Below are positions 29,000-38,222 of a stretch of 64,000 nt of DNA, piece after piece (the first letter of the stretch is position 1; the number at the start of each line of letters is the position of its first letter). The position numbers and the translations under genes were made by a program. The notes beneath the pieces are model-generated. The model was not told the origin of the DNA, ran no database searches, and saw only the letters and a program-made list of their open reading frames with translations. Source of the DNA: Amia ocellicauda (taxonomy: Eukaryota > Chordata > Actinopteri > Amiiformes > Amiidae); NCBI RefSeq assembly GCF_036373705.1, contig NC_089858.1, positions 35,702,249-35,766,248 on the forward strand. Reading direction: 5' to 3'.

Positions 29000-31621
29000 A
29001 TGCAGACCCGCGCTCCCTGTTGGAATCAGCAAATTGGTGCGCACCTCACCAGGGAGATGGACGTGCCCATGGCCAATCAGAGCTACAGGAGCTGTCAGCC
29101 CTGGCAGCATCCACAGGGCTACAGCGCCCGACCTCCTCCCATCCACCTGAATAACTCGCCTATTGTAGTCCACAGTGCTGCAGTTGCACCAACCTACTGT
29201 CCAATCAGAGGGGTGCCAACAGTCCCTGCACCTCTGAGTTTGGACCCCTCCCAGCACCTGTCTGCCCCACCTCCCCCGTCCTCTGGATCAGGGTTCGAGT
29301 GGCAGCAGCACTGGGGGGCCCCACCTCTCGCCCCACCCCCTCCATGCCCCAGCCTGTCAACATTACCCCCTATAGCCAACGGTAAGCCAACCAAAACCCC
29401 ACCTCTCCCAGTTACTCATTATTCAATCAACCTCCCTAAGATTTGGATCCGAAAACAAACTCGCGCTCTCTCTCTCTCTCTCTCTCCCCCCTTCCCACAC
29501 TCTTTCTGTGTGTCTGTGTGCATGTCTCTCCCTTCTCTTTCTCTCCTTCCGTCTTCGATTCTTTTTTTCCTCCCTCTTTCCCTCTATTGCTCCCTCTCTC
29601 TCGCTCTGTCTTCCAGGTGTAGTTGAGCCTTGGGAGTCGAGCCCTGACCAGTCTGGCCATAATGACACACGGCTGCCACTGGGGGGCGGCAGCACTAAGC
29701 AGGTGAAACTGATCATTTGACGCTCCAGGGCTGCTGTGGGGGGGTGGTGTGTCGTGTGAAGGGAGCGCTAAACCGCATCCTGTAATCTGCTGTACAGTCG
29801 GGTTACAGACCTTCAGTGCTCTGTGTCTCAGCTATCCCTGCGCCTTCATGCACCAGAGAGTTACAGCTCTGTGCTGAACTACAGAGGGGGGTAAAAACAG
29901 CGACCGCACTGCCATAACGATCCTCTCTCCCTTCCTCTCCAACTCCCCCTACTCTCTCCCTTTCTCCACTGTGTCTCTTTCTCTCTCTCTCAGGACTGCA
30001 GTGTTCAGAGCCCTGGCTCTCGTTACGGCCTGGACCCCCAGCTCATCCCCAGTGCGGTGAGTCTGTCCATTGGCCCTTCACCCCTTCTGACTCCCTTATC
30101 TTTGTCTGTGTTCTGTCCTCCACCATCCTATCTCTTACAGTCTGTCTCTCTCTCTCTCTACCAACACCTTTCTGCTGTCTGCCATTCCCTCCCTCGCTCC
30201 TTCTCTTAGACGGTGTATGATGTAGATCTCTGTCCCTCTGCAGGTGACGGTCATTGAGGAGGACAGGGCCCAGTGGGAGGGGCGGGTGTTTGTGTCAGAC
30301 TCCAGTGGACAGCTGCCCCCCCTGTCCAGTACTGAGTGCACGGTGGAGGATGTAGGTACGGCAGCAGATGCCCCGGACCCTGGCACCCCTCCCCTCTCCT
30401 TCTTCTCCCTTTGCCTCTCCATCCCTCCTTCCTATAATTATAAGAACTATGGGTATAATAGTCATCACAATAAGAAATAAAAACGGGTTTTTCTCTGGAT
30501 CTCAATGTCACCTTCTCATTTCCTCTCCTTTTTCTCTCCCCCCCCCCCTCTTTCTGTATCTCTCTCCTCTTCATGTTACGCTCTCTCCAGGCAGTGCCAG
30601 TCCCCGGTTTATCCGCTGCACCTCGTACTCTTTTCCCAGTGAAGGGGGGGCGGCCCAGCGCTGCCACCTGCCCCTGGGGGCCATCATCACCCCGCTCGCC
30701 CAGCCTGGGGCAGGAGAGGTCAGCTCCCTCCCCCTCTCTCTCTCTCTCGCTCACTGCCAGTGTGAGGGCTACAGCACTCTGTTCTCGTATCAGTGTCATG
30801 CGTTGCCCTGGCTACTTTGTTGTCCCTGCCCCCCAGCTGACTGTGCGTGTCTCCGCAGCGCCCCCTGGTGCAGGTGTCCCGCAGTGAGGAGGGCGCCTGT
30901 GTGCTGTGCTGCGGGGGGTGCGCCGCTCAAATGTGCCCCTCTTTCACCTGGCAGGACTGTGGACAGAGGTTCCACTGCCCTTTCTGCGGGCACGTCACTG
31001 AGGGTCAGTCCACTCTACAGGACTATAGCTGAAGACTCTCAGCCCTGGTCCTGAGGGTCTCACTGTCCTGCTGGAGCTGCCAATTAATGTCCTGCTGTCT
31101 CTGTCCCTGTCTGTCAGTGCCCTGGCAGTGCTACCAGCCCACGGCGCGGGGGAGAACGCGGCGCGTGGACGCTGAGCAGCGAGCGGAGCTCAGCCACGGC
31201 TCCTACGAAATTCTGGAAACGCAGGGACAACAGGCATGACGCATCCGACCCAGAGATCATACACACAATGCCTCTGTCTGTATTGTATTCATCTGTGTGC
31301 TTGTACTGACTGTGTGTGTGTGTCTGTCTGCAGCGGGAGTGTCCTGCTCTCCTATTGGCAGTGGATGTGTCCAGTCAGGCCGTGAGAGGAGGTCAGCTGA
31401 CCCACATCTGTCAACAGCTCCGCTCTTTCCTCGACTCCCTGCAGAGGTATCACGTGCACACTACTCACACACTCCTCAAAAACCACACACAAACTGCACA
31501 CAACCTACTCATACATGTCAGATACACTTGCACACAAGCACTGCACACTACTTAGACTTTGCACACACACAAAGCACACACTATTCTCACAGACTTCAAA
31601 TACACTGTACATAAGCACATG

Positions 31622-31663
<42 letters not shown>

Positions 31664-34600
31664 CACCTGCTGTAGACCTATACCAAATTTGACAAGTACC
31701 AGGATTGCTTTTAACAAAGACTGCCCTTCTGATTGGTCGAAGGGACAGCGGCTCGGACCAGTCGCAACTGAGAGTGGGAGTAGTCACCTACCACAGCAGT
31801 CTTCACCTCTACAACCTTAACCCCGCCCTGTCTCGCCCCCACATGCTGGTTATCACGCAGACTGAGGAACTGGAGCTGCCGGTGTGGGAGGGTCTACTGG
31901 TCCCACTGAGAGACTGTAGGACAGCCATTGACAAGTGAGCACACATTGCCAGCCCTAATGCACAGTCTGTACATAAAGAGAGAGGTGACTGACAGCCCCA
32001 GCTGCCTTTGGGATGCGAGTTGGTAAATTATGTGAATTACGTTAATTAAGCAATTAACAGCTGTAGATTTTACAAGTCTATGAATCCCACATCTGCTCAC
32101 GACCTGGGTGTGCTGCTTGATTGGTTCAATTAACTAATTGGGAGTTGAGATGGAAGGAACCCACCCTTGAGGCAGGCTTCCCGCCACTCCTGAGTGGCAG
32201 GCTGGTTCTGTGCCGTTGTCGCTATGTTGGCGTGTGGTGGTTGTGTAATTGCTGTGTGCACTGTGTGTGTAGGGTGCTGCAGCAGATCCCCAGTCTGTTC
32301 TCGGAGGCAGAGGACTCTCCGGCATCCCAGGAGCTGCCCGTGCACTACGGCCTCCACATCCTGAAGGTCAGCGCACACCCACACCCACACACACTCAGTA
32401 CACAATACACAGTCTGCCTCCCCCTCACTCCCTCTAACCCAATTCCAGGTGGCTGGCTGTCCAGGGAAGGTGCTGTTTTTCCACACAGCGCCCCCCAGTG
32501 ACGGGAGCCTGAACTGCAGCAGCGGCTCCTCTGGCTTCTTCAGCTCCAGCAAAGAGAAGGTGTGTGTGCGCCTGTGTGTTTGTGTCTGTCACTGTGTGTG
32601 TCAGTGAGTATCTTGTGTGGACAGTCCGTGTCTTTTGTGGTTTCAATGTCTCAATCTCTCTTTCTCTCTTCTCCCCACAGTCACTGTTCCAGCCCCCGGA
32701 GCACTGCGTCGCGTTGGCTCAGGAGTGTGTCGCTCAGGGCTGCAGCTTCCATCTCTTCCTGTTCTCCCAACAGGCAGTGGGAGGGGCCTGGCCAGGACAC
32801 ACCCCTTATTTGACTGGGGGTGGGGTGTATAGCTATGGCTGCTTGCAGGTGAGTTTCTGAAGGGGCCCAGCAGACAGAAGTCAAATAAGCCAAAGAAATT
32901 AACTCTGAAGGTTCTCTGTCTCTTCAGGGACAGGTGGACTCAGAGCAGTTCCACAGTGACCTAAGGAGGTGTGTGGACACAGAGACAGGCTACAGGGTGG
33001 AGATGCAAGTCTCTGTAAGCAAAGGTATTGGACCTACTGGTGGCTCAGAGGGAATGTGTGTCCCTGTGTGTGTCTGTGGGTCTCAATGTGTCCCTGTGTT
33101 GCAGGTCTGCGAGTGTCTGGGTGTTTTGGGGCGTTCACCCCCGGCCCTGACCCTGCCCACATCCGCCTAGCCACCATCGATTGGCACACGGCCCTCGCAG
33201 TGCAGTTCACACACCACAGCCCATTGGACGAGGAGAGGGGCGTGGTCATACAGGTGAGGGGGTGGCGGGCTGGTTCTCACTTTCCTGCAAATGTGTGAAA
33301 GGCTGAGCTGAAAGATCACTGGAAGCTAGAACATTTTGTGTGTGTGTGGGTGTTTCTGTGTTCCTGCATCTCTGTTTCCTTGTTCACATGTGTAATTCTG
33401 TGTGTGTTTCCCTTTGTGTCCCTGTATGTGTCGTGTGTCAGGTGGCCCTGTCCTACACGTCGTCTCTGGGGGAGAGGAGGACCCGTGTGCACAGCCTGAG
33501 CTTGCGCTGCTCTCGCCACCTGGTGGACACCTTCCGCAACTGCCAGGCCGAAACACTGCTCACCTTCTACTGCAAGAGAGGTCAGACCCTGCCCGGCTGT
33601 CCTCCCATCCTCTGGGAGCTGTCCTTTGTCTTTTTCCCTCTCTCTCCTCCTTCCTTCCCTGGAGTTAAGGGACTCATTGCCAATGTAGCCTTACTTTACT
33701 GTCGCTTTAATGCAGCGCTGACCAGTGTGTCCGTGTGTCTGTCCAACGTACTGTGCAGTGCTGACCAGTGTGTCCGTGTATCTGTCCAGCGTACTGTGCG
33801 GTGCTGACCAGTGTGTCCTTGTGTCTGTCCAGCGTACTGTGCGGTGCTGACCAGTGTGTCCTTGTGTCTGTCCAGCATACTGTGCAGTGCTGACCAGTGT
33901 CTGTGTGTTTGTCTAGCGTACTGTGCGGTGCTGACCAGTGTGTCCGTGTGTCTGTCCAGTGTACTGTGCAGTGCTGACCCGGCCCCTGCAGGACCTGAGG
34001 GACGAGCTGCTGACAGAGCTGACGGCCATGCTGACCTGCTACCGACAGCACTGCTCCACCACGGCCTTGACACATGGACAGGTGAGGGAGGGAGGGAAAT
34101 GCAGTGAGACGTGATCCAGTGTTTCATGTATTGTATTAAAAATGATGCATTATTTTTGCCTTCAGTAATCGCTACCAATCTATTCCAAAACCATGGCTAA
34201 ACTACTCACCATATCACGCTAAAACGACTATCGTGTGACCATCAGACCATTCTTACCTGCACCCACTAATGTCTTGACCTCAGTGTGAGTCTCGGCCCTG
34301 TGCTGCCCCAGGGTGTCCTGGACCCTGCAGTGGTGTGTGGGGCCGGAGAGGGGCTGCTGTGTGGCCATGGCCATCCCAGCCTGCGAGTGATGCTGTCTCT
34401 GCTGTGCACAGCTGGTCCTGCCCCAGGGCCTGAAGTCTCTGCCGGTAATGCTGAACAGTCTGCGCAGGAGCGAGGTCCTGCTGCCCGGCCTGCGTGGCTC
34501 CGTCCCTCTCCGCCTGCAGCTGCGCAGCCAGCTCGTCACCATGGATACCGCCAGCACTGCTGCCCACTTCTATCCCCAACTCCTCCCCCTGGTGAGACAC

Positions 34601-35412
34601 GGCCCTCGCCCTGCAGAACCAGTCCAGTTAATTGAATCAATTAATGAGTTTGTTCCCCTCTGTCCGAATCTCCCTGTCCCTCCGTCTCCCTGCAGCACCA
34701 GTGTGAGGAGGCAGTGTGTGCGGTGCGCTGCTCCAGGCTCAGTCTGGAGGAGGAGGGGGTGTATCTGGCCCATGATGCCCTGGGCCTGGTGCTGTGGGTG
34801 GGCCACCATGCCCCCCCATCGTTCCTCTCCTGCCTGTTCAACACCCCCTCCTTTCCCGTGCTGCCCAGCGGAGAGGTGAGCGGGACAGTCCCTCCCAGGA
34901 CACACAGCTGGGAGCGCTTTACACTATCTGTCTGTCTGTAGCCCTGTATCGCTCTGGTTGTCAGGGAAGAAATCACACAGACACTTATGTTGTTTACTGG
35001 CCACAGTTCCTCGCCCCTCTTTATTGATTGGGTTACTTTTCCTCCTCCTGTCTGTGTCCTGCAGTGCTGTCTGCCGGTGCTGGACAATGCCGTGTCTCAG
35101 CGAGTGAGGGGCCTCATCGACACCCTGCGCCGCCGCTCCGCGCACTCCCTCAGGGTGAGAAGCACCAACTGACACAAACTGCCTGCCTCTCTCTGTACCT
35201 GTCTATTTATATGCCTAATCTTACTGCTTGTCTCTCTGTATACTCACCTGCCTGTGTGTGTGTATGTCCAGTTGCAGGTGGTGAAGCAGGGGCAGGGCAG
35301 TGAGGAGGCTCTGCAGCGCCTCCTGGTGGAAGACAAGAGCCCTAACGGAGGGGCATCCTACCCCGACTTCCTGTACCACGTCCACGTCAGCTCTCTAAAG
35401 CTGCTCCCTTGA
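29000..35412 (+). CDS. SEC24-like COPII cargo adaptor, C/D type (candidate additional vertebrate SEC24)
   Basis: SEC24 binds SEC23 in the COPII inner coat and selects cargo at ER exit sites. Exons: 29000-29381, 29617-29702, 29994-30056, 30244-30355, 30591-30718, 30859-31003, 31118-31233, 31334-31446, 31743-31934, 32273-32366, 32449-32559, 32681-32848, 32928-33024, 33105-33253, 33442-33580, 33960-34081, 34412-34591, 34696-34875, 35065-35154, 35272-35412. Phases fit throughout, giving 935 residues. Visible: a Pro-rich disordered N-terminus; a zinc finger with Cys275, Cys278, Cys297 and Cys300 (C-x2-C-x18-C-x2-C, SEC24C/D spacing); a trunk (LLAVDVSSQAVRGG); an ECVAQGC block; a gelsolin-like region; and a C-terminus LLVEDKSPNGGASYPDFLYH. 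It resembles SEC24C/D over SEC24A/B but is divergent and about 100-160 residues shorter, mainly in the N-terminal region. One intron (31234-31333) has a GC donor. The start is the first ATG in the exon opening at 28992; an upstream coding exon cannot be excluded. Confidence 0.9.
31624..31664. repeat. (GCAC)n microsatellite
   Basis: ACGC tetramer run in an intron of the sec24-like gene, 79 bp before the exon acceptor at 31742. Confidence 0.95.
33717..33979 (+). repeat. 43-bp minisatellite made of splice-acceptor copies
   Basis: Six copies of a 43-bp unit (one copy about 41 bp). Each carries TGTCTGTCCAG or a close variant followed by CGTACTGTGCGGTGCTGACC. The last copy is the true acceptor and the first 20 bases of the exon 33960-34081; the others are intronic decoys. 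Exon-start copies begin near 33747, 33790, 33833, 33876, 33917 and 33960. Of the five decoys, the first has AA in place of AG; the other four keep AG. Confidence 0.92.
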
Positions 35413-35607
35413 GCACAACGGTCTGTGTCCATCTGTCCCCAGTCTTGGTCTATGTCCCTGTCTCACTCTAGACTGTCTCTGTCCATCCACAACCTTGTCT
35501 CTCTCTTCCCACAGTCTGTCTGTCTGTCCAGTGCATGCCTGGCCCTCTCTCTCTCAGTAATGCATCTTGTTCAAACTCTCAGGCACTTCTCTCTCTCTTT
35601 CCAAGGC

Positions 35608-35613
35608 AATAAA
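35608..35613 (+). promoter_or_regulatory. Polyadenylation signal of sec24-like gene
   Basis: AATAAA about 196 bp after the stop codon at 35410-35412, followed by a GT-rich stretch from 35641. It gives a short 3'UTR ending near 35640. Confidence 0.7.
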
Positions 35614-35854
35614 TACCATAACTTCAGACAGACCTGAGCCTCTGTGTCAGTGTGTATGTGTGTGAGAGAGAGTGTTTGTGAGAGAGAGAGTCTGCAGGGG
35701 TGTGCGTGTGTGTGGGTATATCTTTGCAAGTTCACATCTTTATACACGGTGTGCTCAGCTGGACAACAGAGGTGCACTTGTGTGTGTGTACACACACACA
35801 CACAGATAACACAAAACCAAAATGACGATCTACATTCTGCAAATTTGGAACGGT

Positions 35855-35860
35855 TTTATT
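35855..35860 (-). promoter_or_regulatory. mrps24: Polyadenylation signal of mrps24
   Basis: TTTATT on the plus strand reads AATAAA on the minus strand, about 380 bp past the mrps24 stop. A CA-rich (minus-strand GT-rich) stretch follows at 35790-35802. The mrps24 and sec24-like transcripts therefore converge with a gap of only about 200 bp. Confidence 0.65.
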
Positions 35861-36238
35861 ACCCCTTCTCTGCCTCTCCCCACACCAGCAAAGAGCCCAG
35901 GTAGTGCTCTGTACATCGCGTCACACCAGCCTCCTGCAGGGCAACATGCTCTGTCACGCTAGCCTGGCTGTGTGGCCCCCATCCCTATGCTGAAGTGGGA
36001 GCTCTATGTCTGCAGGTGTGCTGAGCCAGTCAGTGCTGTACAGGTATAGTCTTTTTTTCCCTCTCTCTTGCCATGCATCAGTGACCCTGTGCCCCTCACC
36101 CCATGAAAGAGGTGCAGGCTGCAGGAAAGCACTTTAGTTCACAACACAGTGGCTCTCCAGGACTAGCGTTAGCCCGCGCTGAACTATCGCCCCCAGCCGA
36201 ATACCCCCTTCCCACCCCACCCCACGGGCCGCCGCAGC

Positions 36239-37664
36239 TCAGAGGTACTTGTACACGACTGGCTGCTCCAGCGTCTGCACCTCCATCTTGACGGGACACT
36301 TGTAGAAGTGCGAGAGCAGCGCCTCGGTGTAGCCCACCAGGAAGTAGAACTTCTGGGGCGGCAGCTTCTGCAGCATGAGGGCGCAGATGAGCAGCAGGTT
36401 GCCGCGGCGCTTGATGATGAGCTCGTTGGCCAGGCAGCCGTGGAACGTGCCGAAGATGAAGCGCCGCACGAACACGTCCTCCACGACCCGGTCCGCCGCG
36501 CCCTCCTCCCCGCACAGGTTACCTAGGGGGGGGCAAGAGGAGTGAGGGTGAGGCGGCTGGCCCGGCGCGATACGCGAGGGAGGGGAGTGTGCAGGGATTA
36601 GAATGGAGTGTGGAAGTCCTTGTAGCCTCCAATCTCCTCCCCCACTGTATTATTCATTATTATGGTTAATTATTATTACTGGTAGGTGGTCTTTTTAGTC
36701 AGACTGCGGGAGTATAGTGTGTGTGCTGGACAGGGCTGCAGACTCACTGGTGTGCTGGGAGAGCCAGCCCTTCCGGTGGCCGATGTCATGGGGGCGCAGG
36801 GCATGCTCGTATGTCACCGGCCTATCGCCCTTCCCCACTCGCACCCGCGCAGCACGGTTCTGCACAGAGACAGACAGAGAGAGCGCAAGGAGGGGGAGAT
36901 GGCAGGGCAAGGGTATAGAGAAGAGAGAAAATGAGAGATGGGGGAGAGAGGAGACAGTTGTCAAATACAATAAGGGACAGACTCGCTCCCACCCACACAC
37001 AGGCAGTTATACCTGAAACCTACTGCCCGTCAGTGATTCATTCAGCTGAATAAACATTACTCTCTAAAGTAGAGTAAACTTATGAACCCATGGCATCTTA
37101 GAGGTTTGACATTCATTCGGCCCTAGAGAGAATAATGCGATCTTACCTTCAAGCAAACCGCGCTGGTCTGGATTGCTCGTGTACCGGGACGGGACAACAC
37201 TATACATCCGAGTCGGGTCACCGGGCCCTGAGAGAGAGAGAGAGATCGATCAGTCACCGGGACTGGGGATGCCATTGGAAATCTGGTTCCGAGACTCTTC
37301 ACTATGTCGATTCGGGAGTCGCTGCACCTCGACCACAACGTGTCAACAGGTTAACCTTATTGCAGAACAGCCCATGAAAAACTTCAAATGCAAATATAAG
37401 ACACGCTACACAAATTATGAACACGTATCTCGGTACCAATTACTATTTTTAGAGCAACAATATAACGCAGCTCGGCTATTCTAAACGGATGACCCCCATT
37501 TATTATTAAACACTAAGACATTTGAGTTGTTATACCCGCTTGATATTTAATTTATCCGAACTTGAACTGTAATTAATAAGCTTAATTGTGAAAGCAGATT
37601 GACTAATTTCTGAAGGCTCTCTCACCGAGAGAACGACACCTCCAATGCACAAGGACGCCGCCAT
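36239..37664 (-). CDS. mrps24: Mitochondrial ribosomal protein S24 (uS3m)
   Basis: Component of the mitochondrial small ribosomal subunit. Minus-strand exons: 37626-37664 (ATG at 37664-37662), 37147-37227, 36748-36859, 36239-36522. They join in frame to 171 residues; the human protein is 167. Recognition rests on [69 protein letters not shown] and the terminal VVYKYL, all matching MRPS24. The first 40 residues are basic/hydrophobic and lack acidic residues, fitting a mitochondrial targeting presequence; the IQTSAVC region resembles the known processing-site neighbourhood. All introns are GT-AG; the exon 2 acceptor uses a CT microsatellite as its pyrimidine tract. It diverges head-to-head from nudcd3. 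Confidence 0.96.
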
Positions 37665-38222
37665 CTTGAGTCACGCATTGGATTGTGGGAACACTTACAA
37701 CAGGGACAATAAGGAGTTACAACGATGGTCGCGTTCTTGTAGCGCCGATTTCCACAGATCTGCGCAGATCTGCAGAATCCCCCGATCCCATTGGCGGAGC
37801 AGCGCAGATTTTTTTTTTTTTTTGGGGGGGGGGCAGTTTTCTTAAACATTACGTTGTGAGTTCCAGAATATTTTGTATTTTACTGATTTATGGTCTTATG
37901 ATTTGGTTGATATAGCCTAATATTTATATTGAGTTTCACGTTAAAAATGAACGATTTATTTTTAAAATCAGGGCACCGTTACAGCAGCGGTCTGTGAATG
38001 TGTCGTGTGCGGAGGGGTTTGCGTGACAGAACGAAGTGACTGCGGCTCTTGTTTCCACACGGACGGGAAAACGCGAGGCGCGGACGGGACAGACAGCACA
38101 ACACAACAACACAACACAACGGCACCCAGTGCAGCAGCGCAACACACCCGAGCAAAGACAGCTTCACCGCCGGCGGGAGAGCGGCGTCTGTGCGCAGGGG
38201 CGTCCATCACACGGGCCGGGCC
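37665..38222. promoter_or_regulatory. Shared divergent promoter region, mrps24 / nudcd3
   Basis: Only 558 bp separate the two start codons, which point away from each other. Close to mrps24 lies GCATTGGATTGTGGGAA (37676-37692), with an inverted CCAAT box and a ZNF143/THAP11-like TTCCCACAAT on the other strand. The nudcd3 side is CpG-rich with an ACAACACAACAC tract (38098-38120). A poly-T/poly-G run at 37809-37831 divides the two halves. No TATA box is seen. Confidence 0.6.

Noticed and set aside
33707-34178. Open frames of 98-160 codons over the 43-bp repeat
   Set aside because: They translate decoy splice-acceptor copies and part of the real exon in the wrong frame.
38036-38222. Upstream ATGs giving a longer nudcd3 N-terminus
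   Set aside because: Homology to NUDCD3 begins immediately after the ATG at 38223; the upstream extension is low-complexity 5'UTR sequence unlike any NUDCD3.
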